A DNA stretch of 64,000 nucleotides from Flavobacteriaceae bacterium (GTDB lineage: Bacteria; Bacteroidota; Bacteroidia; Flavobacteriales; Flavobacteriaceae). The first letter of the stretch is position 1; each line of letters starts with the position of its first letter. The stretch covers positions 1-64,000 of the forward strand of contig JAGYKX010000002.1 of the NCBI GenBank assembly GCA_018401115.1, given 5' to 3'. Of this stretch, positions 36,819 through 44,973 are shown one piece after another. The notes below the pieces were generated by a model, which was not told where the DNA came from, made no database searches, and saw nothing but the letters and a program-made list of their open reading frames with translations. Made by a program: the position numbers and the translations under genes.

Positions 36819-36986
36819 TTAGATATTAATCTGACGTGCAGTAGTAGGAACAAAAAAATACTCGTGCTGGCTTTGCACGATAGCGGTAGTAGAAGTTCGC
36901 TTTAAATTTTGGTTGCCTATCTGATAAGCTGCGTCTAGAAAACACTTCGGATTTTCTAATTGCCCCAACATAGAAACACTTTTCAT
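36819..36986 (-). CDS. Candidate 55-aa protein upstream of speA
   Basis: A minus-strand frame from ATG 36986 to TAA 36819 encodes 55 residues beginning MKSVSMLGQLENPKCFLDAA and ending ARQINI. The composition is ordinary for a soluble protein (balanced charges, no long hydrophobic run) and the codons look like those of its neighbours, unlike the competing longer frames here, which have odd compositions rich in Cys, Phe and Arg. It lies 76 bases upstream of speA, same strand, so it may be the first gene of the polyamine operon or a regulatory leader peptide. Unrecognised family. Between 36987 and 37244 nothing else was found except a GCCCAA/TTGGGC hairpin (37073-37089). Confidence 0.5.
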   Translation of the reverse strand: MKSVSMLGQLENPKCFLDAAYQIGNQNLKRTSTTAIVQSQHEYFFVPTTARQINI

Positions 36987-37244
36987 GATGTTCAGCTAAA
37001 TGCCATAACAAATGAAAACAAAAAAATTGAAAAAAAAGCTGCTTTTAAAAAGATTTAAAAAAAAGTAGCATCGCCCAATTTTATTGGGCAAAATGAAAAA
37101 CAAACCCACTATTATAGACTGTTTACAATAATATAACATCACAAAACAGCTAAAAAAGTCGAGCAAAGCAGCTAGTGTGGACAAAAAAATCGCCTTTGGC
37201 ACTTTTTTAAGTCGTTTCCTGTAGTTATCTTTAAAAGAAAAACT

Positions 37245-37733
37245 ATGAAAAACAGAAGAGAATTTCTCAAAACCACCTGCCCTACGGTAGCCTTTGCTTT
37301 CTTTGGCGTGTCGCTCATTCAAGCCTGCTCTTCCTCAGAAGAACCTATGCCAACAGTGCCTACAAATAACGGACAAACCAATACGGATACGGCTGGGGTA
37401 ACGCAAAATGGCAATACCATTACCATTGATCTAAACGCAGCTAATTTTTCAGGATTGGCCAGTGTTGGAAGCTGGATGAATCTCACCTCTGCTGGTGTGC
37501 TGCTTTTAAGGGTAAGCTCAGATACCATTAGGGCTTTTGACAATTGCTGCCCGCATCAGGGAACCAGAACACAGTGGAGCTATGGAAACAACACCTTTAA
37601 TTGTGCCAATCACGGAAATAGTTTTGGTACTGGAAACAACACCGCAAATTGTAATTCAGGGGCTACCAATGGAGATTTGGTCAGTTATACTTCGAGTATA
37701 TCAGGCAATACATTGACTATAAATAAAGCCTAA
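37245..37733 (+). CDS. Rieske [2Fe-2S] lipoprotein, Tat-like signal
   Basis: A 162-aa envelope protein. The N-terminus NRREFLK resembles a twin-arginine signal, and LIQAC gives a lipobox at Cys28, so it may be exported folded with its cluster and lipid-anchored. The Rieske ligands are CPH (102-104) and CANH (120-123). The domain is highly like that of the gene at 17 (shared DNCCPH.GTR.QW and HGNSFGTG). It converges on the DUF3570 gene, the end of the ApbE operon, 23 bases away. Confidence 0.88.
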   Translation: MKNRREFLKTTCPTVAFAFFGVSLIQACSSSEEPMPTVPTNNGQTNTDTAGVTQNGNTITIDLNAANFSGLASVGSWMNLTSAGVLLLRVSSDTIRAFDNCCPHQGTRTQWSYGNNTFNCANHGNSFGTGNNTANCNSGATNGDLVSYTSSISGNTLTINKA

Positions 37734-37756
37734 CACAGTTTGTGTAGTTCGTTGGA

Positions 37757-39040
37757 TTAGTCAATGTCAAAATTGAGACCCAAGGCGGTTTGATCAAAGC
37801 TTAGACCATTATTCCTATTGTAGTGAATATAGCGCAGTTCAATAGATTTTAAACCAATCTTCCATAGAGAGAATTGGCTTAATGCATCTCTATAACGTAC
37901 ACCAAAACCCCATTGTTGGCTGCTAAAGGAGGCTAGGTCATAATCTGAGGTGTAATACTGGTCTGTACTCAAAGCCATTTCTTTGGGATAGAAATAATCT
38001 GCTGCTGTCTGATTGTAATGCCTAAAGCTAGGATAGACTGCCCAATTTAATCCAAGGCTTATAGGCATTTCTATCTCTGCTGTGAGTCCCGAAACACCCC
38101 ATGAATCAAGGTAATACCTGGCGTATGACCTCAGTATAATTGCATCTGAAATATAGTAATTAAACCGTGCACCTACAGGGTATTTATAGCGGTAAAAAGG
38201 GAGGCGCTCTACATTGTCTGCCAATTGAAAAGCGTCTATATAAAAGTCCGGCTTGTCTGCGAAATAAACCCGTTGCAATGGAGAAGACAACAAACCTTCT
38301 TGCATAACAGCATCTATAAAAAAGGATACTTGCATCTTTTCTGTCAATATTTGGGTCATATTAAAACTAAGGGCGTAGGTATTTCTTTTGGTTTGGCTAA
38401 AAGCAGCAAAAGCATTTGTATACGTACCTTCCCCCCTAATATTGAAATCAAAAAAACCCGTTCTTAATTCTATGGGATACTGTGGGTCATGTTCATCCAT
38501 ATACACCTGAAGATTGAGTCCCAATTCTGTATTTTTCTCATTGTAAAGTTTACTAACTCCTACTCCAAAACCCAAAGATTGATAATCGTATTCCTTGGAG
38601 ACCGCTAAAGAGGCATTGTAAATGGTGTTTCTGTCTTTACTAAAATGGGCATAACTGGAATTAAAGTGGGCCAAAACATCTGAGCTAGAAGGCCCGGAGG
38701 AAGCCACCCACGGGCTGGCATCGGCACTTTTCCCATCAAAAGGATTTACATTACTAGAAGAGGCAGAGGTATAGGCAGAAAGGCCTGTGTCTACCGTTAA
38801 AATTCCATCTGCTCCAATAGGTATTTGTACCACCATAGTGGGCGCAGCATTTGTGAGGGCCTCTGTTCCTTCCCCTCCTGTAACTGCTGCGTTATTTCCT
38901 TCTTGAGTATAGTAACTGAATAGGGTTTGGACACTGACCTTTTCCAATACACTCTTGGTATAATTACTTTTCTCCTCCTGGCTCCATAAGGCTAATGTAG
39001 CTGTGAATATAAAAAAGAGGGTGTTTAAGATTTTCTTCAT
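37757..39040 (-). CDS. DUF3570 outer-membrane beta-barrel protein
   Basis: A 427-aa protein with a signal peptide (MKKILNTLFFIFTATLALWSQ) and alternating aromatic beta strands throughout (e.g. YALSFNMTQILTEKMQVSFFIDAV, ending in an amphipathic strand LGLNFDID). This matches DUF3570, predicted outer-membrane barrels. It is the last gene of a five-gene leftward operon; the DUF4266 lipoprotein stops four bases upstream. Function unknown; a conduit or anchor for the redox proteins encoded upstream is an inference. Confidence 0.82.
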   Translation of the reverse strand: MKKILNTLFFIFTATLALWSQEEKSNYTKSVLEKVSVQTLFSYYTQEGNNAAVTGGEGTEALTNAAPTMVVQIPIGADGILTVDTGLSAYTSASSSNVNPFDGKSADASPWVASSGPSSSDVLAHFNSSYAHFSKDRNTIYNASLAVSKEYDYQSLGFGVGVSKLYNEKNTELGLNLQVYMDEHDPQYPIELRTGFFDFNIRGEGTYTNAFAAFSQTKRNTYALSFNMTQILTEKMQVSFFIDAVMQEGLLSSPLQRVYFADKPDFYIDAFQLADNVERLPFYRYKYPVGARFNYYISDAIILRSYARYYLDSWGVSGLTAEIEMPISLGLNWAVYPSFRHYNQTAADYFYPKEMALSTDQYYTSDYDLASFSSQQWGFGVRYRDALSQFSLWKIGLKSIELRYIHYNRNNGLSFDQTALGLNFDID

Positions 39041-39043
39041 GCT

Positions 39044-39250
39044 TTAATTACAGCCACAGCCGCCTCCCATTTTACCTCCATTAGCACCTGCTGCGCCTTC
39101 TCTGTAAATATGACTATTTATGTCTGCTTTACAGATTCCTCTAGCGCTTAATGCCATATCTTCTGCATTAATATATACTTTTTCGTACTCCTTTACGGCT
39201 ACACAAGAAGTGGTAAAAAGCAAGATTCCGAATAATAGGGCGTATTTCAT
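39044..39250 (-). CDS. DUF4266 Cys-tailed lipoprotein
   Basis: A 68-aa lipoprotein. The lipobox is TTSC (Cys16). The mature peptide carries ALSARGICKADINSHIYREGA and ends in a Gly-rich Cys tail, GGKMGGGCGCN. This is the pattern of DUF4266, which I know as a neighbour of ApbE and DUF3570 genes. The two C-terminal Cys plus the internal Cys and His could bind a metal, or be oxidised by the thioredoxin-like protein; both are guesses. ATG 39250 is chosen so that the signal peptide starts MKYALLFG. Confidence 0.82.
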   Translation of the reverse strand: MKYALLFGILLFTTSCVAVKEYEKVYINAEDMALSARGICKADINSHIYREGAAGANGGKMGGGCGCN

Positions 39251-39255
39251 GTTGT

Positions 39256-40254
39256 TTATTTTTCTGGTGTAGCCCATTGGATATTTGGGCTGTGATGAAT
39301 TTTATTGGTGGCGTCTACGATAATACATAACATACCTGGCAATTGTGAAATGGTGTTTATACCTACATCTATACCCATGATAAAAACGGCTGTAGCAAAG
39401 GCGTCTGCCAATTCTCCATTGGGGGCAAAAACGGTCACTGATTTAATTCCTAAAACAGGCATACCACTTCTTGGATCTATAATATGACTGTAACGTTTTC
39501 CGTTTAAAGTTACGTATTTTTCATAATTTCCTGAAGTGGCTACTGCTGCATCTTTTACTGGAAACCAAGAAAATACTTTGGACGGGTTTTCAGGATTGCT
39601 AATCCCTACCTGCCAATCTGTTCCATCTGGCTTTTTCCCCCAAGTGGTTAAATCTCCTGAGGCATTAATAATACCAGCTTTTATACCCATTGATTGTAAA
39701 TGCTTTTTAGTAGCGTCTGCTGCATAGCCTTTTCCCACGGCACCAAAACCTATTTTCATACCTTTTTTAGGCAAAAAAACGGTATTATTAATGGCGTCTA
39801 GTTGAATCTCTTTGTAGTTTATGTAGGCAACAGATGCCTGGAGTTGTTCTGGTGAAGGAAGCGTTTTCATACTTCCATCAAATACCCAAACTGGGTCTAA
39901 AGCAGCATAACTAATATCAAAAGCGCCTTGAGTAATTTTTGAAATTTGAATACAACGTTCTATAAGGCCAAACAATTCTAGAGAAACTTTAACTGGACGA
40001 ATACCTGCATTTCTGTTTATCTGAGATGTTTCAGAATTGGGATCCCATGAAGAGATAAGTCTTTCTATTCTCTCTATCTCCTTTTGGGCTGTATCTAGAT
40101 GTAAAGTAGCTTTTTCTTGAACAGTGACCAGCGTAATTTCGAAACGACTGCCCATGAGTTTGCTTGTTCTAGTCACAATTTTAGCCTCTTGTGAAAAACC
40201 TAAGCTTTGCATTAGAAGCCAGAAAAAAAAAGCCCTTTTAAAGTATTTACTCAT
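39256..40254 (-). CDS. apbE: FAD:protein FMN transferase
   Basis: Covalently attaches FMN to Thr/Ser of target proteins in the periplasm. The 332-aa protein has a signal peptide and the ApbE hallmarks: SWDPNSETSQIN (~69-80), GAFDISYAALDPVW (~110-123), GFGAVGKGYAAD (~170-181), NASGDLTTWG (~197-206) and the Mg-binding DAFATAVFIMG (~288-298). Its start overlaps the thioredoxin-like gene by eight bases. No protein with a clear flavinylation motif next to an FMN-bind domain is encoded nearby, so its substrate is open. Confidence 0.94.
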   Translation of the reverse strand: MSKYFKRAFFFWLLMQSLGFSQEAKIVTRTSKLMGSRFEITLVTVQEKATLHLDTAQKEIERIERLISSWDPNSETSQINRNAGIRPVKVSLELFGLIERCIQISKITQGAFDISYAALDPVWVFDGSMKTLPSPEQLQASVAYINYKEIQLDAINNTVFLPKKGMKIGFGAVGKGYAADATKKHLQSMGIKAGIINASGDLTTWGKKPDGTDWQVGISNPENPSKVFSWFPVKDAAVATSGNYEKYVTLNGKRYSHIIDPRSGMPVLGIKSVTVFAPNGELADAFATAVFIMGIDVGINTISQLPGMLCIIVDATNKIHHSPNIQWATPEK

Positions 40255-40687
40255 TAGCTGCCATGTCTTGGAGTTTTTCTATATAAGCTTCTGGAGAAAT
40301 ATTCAAATAAGCTGTTTGCCCTAAAATGTCTTTTTTGGGAGAAAGCAACACCACCAATGGAAAATAACCTTTTGTGTTGTATTGCGCTGCCAATTCCTTA
40401 TTCTCAGAAGCGAGAGGCTCTGGTAACTGATTGGCTTTTCTCCTAGGAAAATCTGCTTTATAAAGTATTAAATTTTTTTTGGCATAGGATTGAAAAACCG
40501 CTGTAGTCCATATATCCCTGTCTAATTTAATGCAGGGGGCACACCAATCAGAGCCTGAAAAAACCAATAGTATGGGCTTATTTAATGCTGTTGCGCTATC
40601 TGTTGCATTACTCCAGCTAGAAGCCCAATCCTGAGCAATACCAAATTGGTAAATAAAAAGTAGGCTTATAAAAATTATTTTTTTCAT
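40247..40687 (-). CDS. Secreted thioredoxin-family protein
   Basis: A 146-aa protein with a signal peptide (ends near GIAQ) and a thioredoxin fold with the active site SDWCAPCIKLDRDIW (CxxC, ~49-52), then the cis-Pro strand FPLVVLLSP. The WC.PC.K.....W pattern is that of DsbD-gamma/DUF255-like periplasmic thioredoxins. It overlaps apbE by eight bases and begins three bases after the Rieske gene. It could keep Cys of the DUF4266 peptide reduced. Confidence 0.88.
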   Translation of the reverse strand: MKKIIFISLLFIYQFGIAQDWASSWSNATDSATALNKPILLVFSGSDWCAPCIKLDRDIWTTAVFQSYAKKNLILYKADFPRRKANQLPEPLASENKELAAQYNTKGYFPLVVLLSPKKDILGQTAYLNISPEAYIEKLQDMAANE

Positions 40688-40690
40688 ATG

Positions 40691-41125
40691 TTATGGGGCT
40701 AATATGGATAGAATTTGGCCTTGTACCTGTGTAGGATAAATTAATAATCCTTTTGAAGCGTCTGAATTTAAACCCACTCCTTGCTGGGTAAATCTAGCAC
40801 CGTGCTCCGTACAGTAAAACTCATCGTTTCTAAAAACAACTTGTTTTATGGTTTTGTGACTACACACCTGAGTAGCTGCCACATAGTTACCTTGCTTATT
40901 AACCGCAATAACAACGGTATTTTTAATGATATAATCTCCTGGACTTTTTAAAGATTGCCCCTCAGAACTACTCAAATCAATAGTGAAAAGGACCCCATTG
41001 GCATCTGGGATCAAGGCCTGGTCTGCCAGGCCATCTTCTGCTTCCAAACAACTGCTTAAACAACTAAAGGTGAGTGTGAAAGCAGCGCCTTGCCCAATAG
41101 ATTTCATAAATTCTTTACGCTCCAT
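40691..41125 (-). CDS. Rieske [2Fe-2S] lipoprotein, first gene of the ApbE operon
   Basis: A 144-aa envelope protein with signal MERKEFMKSIGQGAAFT and lipobox-like LSSC (Cys26). The Rieske motifs are CSH (88-90) and CTEH (105-108). It differs clearly from the two other Rieske proteins in the window (no CCPH, no GNSFGTG). ATG 41125 is preferred over an upstream ATG at 41155 because a -7 box lies in between. The thioredoxin-like gene follows after three bases. Confidence 0.88.
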   Translation of the reverse strand: MERKEFMKSIGQGAAFTLTFSCLSSCLEAEDGLADQALIPDANGVLFTIDLSSSEGQSLKSPGDYIIKNTVVIAVNKQGNYVAATQVCSHKTIKQVVFRNDEFYCTEHGARFTQQGVGLNSDASKGLLIYPTQVQGQILSILAP

Positions 41126-41141
41126 CTCAGTTTTTTTTACA

Positions 41142-41149
41142 TAAAAGTA
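41142..41149 (-). promoter_or_regulatory. -7 element for the Rieske-Trx-ApbE operon
   Basis: Minus strand TACTTTTA, 17 bases before ATG 41125; supports that start. Confidence 0.45.
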
Positions 41150-41348
41150 GTGCAAATAGCGCTTCTAACCCACTAACAATGTGTTAAATAACATTATTTA
41201 TAATGACTCTTAAAGCCATTTAGGCCACCATTTATCGAAACTTAATACCTTTTTAGCATATGAAATTTACTGTCCAACCTGTGTATTGCAAATAAAAAAG
41301 ACTTTTTTAAATTTTTAAAAATCTGATTTTCATATATTTACATTTCTT

Positions 41349-41591
41349 ATGTTCAAGAAGAAACAAATACAAGAGGGTGAAAACCTCATGAAAAATGCCC
41401 TAACTGGGGTTGATCTGTTTCAATTCGTTTTTTTTTACCAACAGCTAAGAAAGCTAAAATCCAAAAGGAAATCTTACCAGATTGAATTTGTACTTAAATC
41501 ATGTTACCCGCAATTGGCTGTTTTTGATATGGAAGAAATTGAAAAATTTGTGAGTGAATTCAAATCACAAAACAGCTTTCAAATTCCCTAA
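41349..41591 (+). CDS. Small basic protein of unknown function
   Basis: An 80-aa protein, rich in Lys at the N-terminus, with a helical middle (LFQFVFFYQQLRKLKSKRKSY) and an acidic helical end (MEEIEKFVSEFKSQ). No signal peptide and no known domain. A TATATTTA box at 41333-41340 lies directly before the ATG, so any leader is very short. tRNA-Arg follows 46 bases after its stop. Confidence 0.6.
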   Translation: MFKKKQIQEGENLMKNALTGVDLFQFVFFYQQLRKLKSKRKSYQIEFVLKSCYPQLAVFDMEEIEKFVSEFKSQNSFQIP

Positions 41592-41637
41592 TAACAAAAT
41601 AAAATTCTAATTTAGGCCAGCCTTAGGGCAAACATCA

Positions 41638-41709
41638 GGCCTCATAGTTCAACGGATAGAATAGAAGTTTCCTAAACTTTAGATCCAGGTTCGATTCCTG
41701 GTGAGGTCA
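41638..41709 (+). tRNA. tRNA-Arg (anticodon CCT)
   Basis: GGCCTCA pairs with TGAGGTC (one G-U) as acceptor stem, discriminator A at 41709. The D-stem is GTTC/GAAT, the anticodon arm GAAGT-TTCCTAA-ACTTT gives anticodon CCT (reads AGG), and the T-arm is CCAGG-TTCGATT-CCTGG. No encoded CCA. Confidence 0.95.
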
Positions 41710-41725
41710 CGATTCAAATGATACT

Positions 41726-42319
41726 ATGGAAATTTTAGACACCTTTACACAAACATTCTATTTCTTTGATTTGGTAGAGCGTTTTTTATTAAACTTTATT
41801 TTTACTGCGGTCATCATTCGCTTTATCTATTATAAATACGCTCAAAACAAAGCCTATATGTTTACTTATTTTATGATAAGTACCGTGGTTTTCTTGTTGT
41901 GCTATTCCTTGAAGAGAAATGAATTAGATATTGGACTAGCACTTGGTCTTTTTGCCGTTTTTGGTATTATTCGTTACCGCACGGACACTATAGATATTAA
42001 AGAAATGACCTACCTATTCGTTATTATTGGAGTAGCTGTAATGAACGCCCTCTCTACGAATGCGGTCCCTATGGGTGAAATTCTTTTTGGAAATATTGCG
42101 GTGGTTGTCATGTTAATGATCCTTGAAAGGGTCATGAAAGCACCCCTCTCTCTAAAACAGCAGGAAATTGTTATTCCTCATTCTGCTTTAATAAAACCAG
42201 ACCAGAAAGAGGCTCTAATCGCTTCTTTGGTGGCAGAAACTGGCCTGGATATTAAAAAAGTCCAGATTGGAAAAATAGACCTCATGACCCAAAGTGTTAA
42301 AGTAACACTCTTCTACTAA
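41726..42319 (+). CDS. DUF4956 membrane protein
   Basis: A 197-aa protein with four hydrophobic helices in the first ~130 residues and the DUF4956 core GLALGLFAVFGIIRYRTDTIDIKEMTYLF (~73-101). The C-terminal ~65 residues are a soluble alpha/beta domain (VAETGLDIKKVQIGKIDL). DUF4956 often occurs with VTC-type polyphosphate polymerases, but none is here; a DUF2490 barrel follows 20 bases later instead. Role unknown. Confidence 0.87.
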   Translation: MEILDTFTQTFYFFDLVERFLLNFIFTAVIIRFIYYKYAQNKAYMFTYFMISTVVFLLCYSLKRNELDIGLALGLFAVFGIIRYRTDTIDIKEMTYLFVIIGVAVMNALSTNAVPMGEILFGNIAVVVMLMILERVMKAPLSLKQQEIVIPHSALIKPDQKEALIASLVAETGLDIKKVQIGKIDLMTQSVKVTLFY

Positions 42320-42338
42320 ATTCCTGACTGCAACACTT

Positions 42339-43004
42339 ATGAGATGTTTACTATCGCTTTTTTTAATGACCCTTGTGGCCAAACCAACTTTTGCTCAAGA
42401 CAAGGAACTCGCCATCTGGACGGCTGCTAGCAGTTCTTTTGAGCTATCTGAACGAATGTATATAGACGGAGTGCTGGCCTTTAGAAGCCATGCTGGATTG
42501 AATGCTATTTCTAGGTATTTTGGAGAAGCTGGATTGGGCTACAAATTATCAAAATCTTTTAGTGGTATTGCCGGTGTCCGTTATGGAAGCCTTTCAGACC
42601 GCAAAGGTGGTGTGCAAGGAAATTTTATTTTTTACAGGTTTTTTGCAGAACTAAAACACAAGGCTTCTTGGCGCCAATTAAGGTTCAAGCAGAGACTTCG
42701 CTTTCAGGAAGACACCGAAAAGAAACAAGGAACGCTTACAGAAAATCACTTGAGGTACAAAATGGCTGTTGAATTTAAGATACCCAACTGGAAAGCAGAC
42801 CCACAAGTATCTGTGGAGTTTTTTAAACCTTTAGGAAGCAATAGCATGAACGGGTTTGACCGCATGCGTTACAAACTTCAAACAGATCTGAGCCTCGCTG
42901 GAAACGCTCTTACTATCGCTTATTTCATAGACAGAGACAGTCCTTTAAATGCTACTGTCATAAACAGTCATATGCTGGGCTTGTTTTATGAGTTGGATTT
43001 CTAG
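42339..43004 (+). CDS. DUF2490 outer-membrane protein
   Basis: A 221-aa protein with signal peptide (MRCLLSLFLMTLVAKPTFAQ) and amphipathic beta strands ending in an aromatic residue (MLGLFYELDF), as in DUF2490 barrels. KLSKSFSGIAGVRYGSL and RQLRFKQRLRFQEDTEK are typical strand pairs. It probably pairs with the DUF4956 inner-membrane protein. Function unknown. The stop lies four bases from that of the convergent lipoprotein gene. Confidence 0.82.
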   Translation: MRCLLSLFLMTLVAKPTFAQDKELAIWTAASSSFELSERMYIDGVLAFRSHAGLNAISRYFGEAGLGYKLSKSFSGIAGVRYGSLSDRKGGVQGNFIFYRFFAELKHKASWRQLRFKQRLRFQEDTEKKQGTLTENHLRYKMAVEFKIPNWKADPQVSVEFFKPLGSNSMNGFDRMRYKLQTDLSLAGNALTIAYFIDRDSPLNATVINSHMLGLFYELDF

Positions 43005-43008
43005 TTTT

Positions 43009-43719
43009 TTAATTATCTAAACCATACACATAATCCGCCTGTTTGTATAAAATTTCATTGGCTTTATTCACCCTATAACTCACCCGATTTTCAGGAAGTT
43101 TAAGACCCTGATATGCCAACCAAGACTGGTTTATAATTAGACTATAGCGGTGGTTGTGCCAGACCCTGTTGGCTAAAAATTCTCCAGAGGTTTGATCAAA
43201 ATACCAGACCCACTGATCGCTTGAGTTCGGAAATTGAAAGAACACCGCCCACACAGGGCTGTTCATGAGGGTTTCTGGTGAGACTGTCGCATTTTTAGGG
43301 AGTTCACGATACAGCTTAAAGGGCTGCCAATATACAAATAACCCGCCGTTTAAGAGGGATTCAAAGCCCTTTATCTCTGATTCAGAAAGCGTTTTTAAAG
43401 TATCATTCACCCGAAGACTCACGCCCGCTGCATCTCTTGTTAACTGGTGTTTTTGATTATTTTCTCTCCAGCCTACGGCCGATGTCCCTTTTTTAAAATC
43501 ATACACAAAAGATTGCTCCACGGTCTTTGTAGGTTCGCCAAGGGAATCATAAGAGCTTGTTTTCTTATCAAAAGAAAAGACCTGAACAGCTTCAAATGCG
43601 AGGGCACCTCCGTGGGCTTGAACAGCTTTTTCAAGGACTTCTTCTGGCCTTGGAGTTACCGTCTTTTGACAAGAAATAAAAAGCATTTGGAAGATAATAA
43701 CACTTAAAGTAGCGCGCAT
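43009..43719 (-). CDS. DUF6503-like lipoprotein
   Basis: A 236-aa lipoprotein (lipobox LFISC, Cys17). The mature protein begins EVLEKAVQAHGG and is mostly beta strand, including GWRENNQKHQL and WYFDQTSGEFLANRVWHNHRYS. It shares its opening (QAHGG vs AAHGW) and layout with the gene at 61430, so both are probably DUF6503-type outer-membrane lipoproteins, related to the LolA-like clam fold. Ligand unknown. Confidence 0.65.
   Translation of the reverse strand: MRATLSVIIFQMLFISCQKTVTPRPEEVLEKAVQAHGGALAFEAVQVFSFDKKTSSYDSLGEPTKTVEQSFVYDFKKGTSAVGWRENNQKHQLTRDAAGVSLRVNDTLKTLSESEIKGFESLLNGGLFVYWQPFKLYRELPKNATVSPETLMNSPVWAVFFQFPNSSDQWVWYFDQTSGEFLANRVWHNHRYSLIINQSWLAYQGLKLPENRVSYRVNKANEILYKQADYVYGLDN
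43471..43487 (+). repeat. Dispersed CGGCCGATG motif, diverged copy
   Basis: GCCTACGGCCGATGTCC inside the DUF6503-like gene; two differences from the 16-mer at 32327 and 59390. Confidence 0.4.
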
Positions 43720-43778
43720 AAGAACAGACTTTACCCAAATTTAAATATTAATTTACCCAAATAAGCCGTCTAAACTTG

Positions 43779-43786
43779 TATTTTTA
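43779..43786 (+). promoter_or_regulatory. -7 element for the PHP gene
   Basis: TATTTTTA, 20 bases before ATG 43806; it overlaps and so disfavours the upstream in-frame start at 43776. Confidence 0.45.
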
Positions 43787-43805
43787 TGATAGAAAACAAT
43801 TTCTT

Positions 43806-44930
43806 ATGAAACAGATCTTTAAAATTAGTTTTGCATCCCTATGGATGCTATTTGCATCTTTGGCACAAGGGCAGGAACACAGCCATGCGGGAGCTTCAGC
43901 CATTGAATATCCAAATATCCCTGGATATTTAAGTCTGAAAACAGATTTTCACATACACTCGGTATTTTCAGACGGTAATGTATGGCCCAGCATTCGAGTG
44001 CAAGAAGCCTTGAGAGAAAACCTAGATGCTATTTCCCTAACAGAACACTTGGAATACCAGCCCCACCTATCAGACATTCCCCACCCAGACAGAAATAGAG
44101 CCCATGAGATTGCCTTAAAAGAGGCTAAAAACCATGGCTTATTGATTATTAGAGGGTCGGAAATCACCAGGGCGTTGCCCGTAGGGCACAACAACGCTAT
44201 ATTTATTCAGGACGCCAATCCTATTTTACAAGAAACGGCTGAAGGCGCCTTTAAAGAAGCCAAAAAACAAGGTGCATTTGTGTTTTGGAACCATCCGGCT
44301 TGGTATGTTCAGCAACCGAACGGAACTCCTGCGCTCAGTGATTTTCAGAAAAAACGCATTGCAGATGACGAATTACACGGCATTGAAGTGATCAATACTG
44401 GAGACTATTCAGAGGAGGCCCTACAAATTGCGCTAGACAACGGATTGACCATTATGGGGACTTCAGATGTACACGACCTCATTGATTGGGATTACACTGA
44501 AAAGGCGCAACACAGGCCTATTACTTTGGTTTTTGCCAAAGAAAAAACAACCGCTAGTCTATTAGATGCCTTAAAAAATGGAAGAACAGTAGCGGTATTC
44601 AATGATCTATTGGTGGGTAAGTCTGAATATTTAACTCCTTTGATCAAGGCATCTGTGACGGCTTCTGAGATTAAATATATTGGTAAAACACAGGTCTTGT
44701 CTGTGACACTACACAACCATTCCAGCAGTGATTTACTCTTTGAAAACCAAATGCCCTTTAGCCTTTACAGACACTCGCCAGTATTCACTATTCCAGCTGG
44801 AGACAGCCTATCCCTGCAAATTAAAACCTTGGAAAGAAAAGAGCGCATGGTGCTGTCTTTAAAAGCCTTAGGTGCTTTTACAGCGCCAAAAGTGCAACCA
44901 ATCATTGAATGGGAACTGAAGATAGACTAA
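43806..44930 (+). CDS. Secreted PHP-domain phosphodiesterase
   Basis: A 374-aa protein with signal peptide (MKQIFKISFASLWMLFASLAQG). The PHP metal-site motifs are TDFHIHSVFSDG (~52-63), SLTEHLEY (~84-91), IIRGSEITR (~120-128), FWNHPAWY and GTSDVHDL (~217-224). C-terminal ~260-374 is a beta-sandwich-like module. It resembles the Sb-PDE type phosphodiesterases of organophosphate degradation; the natural substrate is not clear. Located in the periplasm. It ends 43 bases before the Nramp gene. Confidence 0.85.
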   Translation: MKQIFKISFASLWMLFASLAQGQEHSHAGASAIEYPNIPGYLSLKTDFHIHSVFSDGNVWPSIRVQEALRENLDAISLTEHLEYQPHLSDIPHPDRNRAHEIALKEAKNHGLLIIRGSEITRALPVGHNNAIFIQDANPILQETAEGAFKEAKKQGAFVFWNHPAWYVQQPNGTPALSDFQKKRIADDELHGIEVINTGDYSEEALQIALDNGLTIMGTSDVHDLIDWDYTEKAQHRPITLVFAKEKTTASLLDALKNGRTVAVFNDLLVGKSEYLTPLIKASVTASEIKYIGKTQVLSVTLHNHSSSDLLFENQMPFSLYRHSPVFTIPAGDSLSLQIKTLERKERMVLSLKALGAFTAPKVQPIIEWELKID

Positions 44931-44973
44931 GAACTCTGTCAATTTTATTACCTTAGGTCTATCTTTTAGACCC

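Noticed and set aside
36826..37011. 61-aa and 108-aa minus-strand frames upstream of speA
   Set aside because: Their translations are rich in Cys, Phe, Tyr and Arg with no domain pattern. The 55-aa frame at 36819-36986 is the better coding candidate.
37073..37089. GCCCAA/TTGGGC hairpin as a terminator
   Set aside because: No T-run follows directly on either strand; the nearest minus-strand T-run is eight bases off.
37650..37670. SGAT in the Rieske lipoprotein (residues 138-141) as an ApbE flavinylation site
   Set aside because: The paralogue at 17 has SSNSTTG at this position, the flanking residues do not resemble an FMN-bind domain, and SGAT alone occurs by chance. Kept only as a weak possibility.
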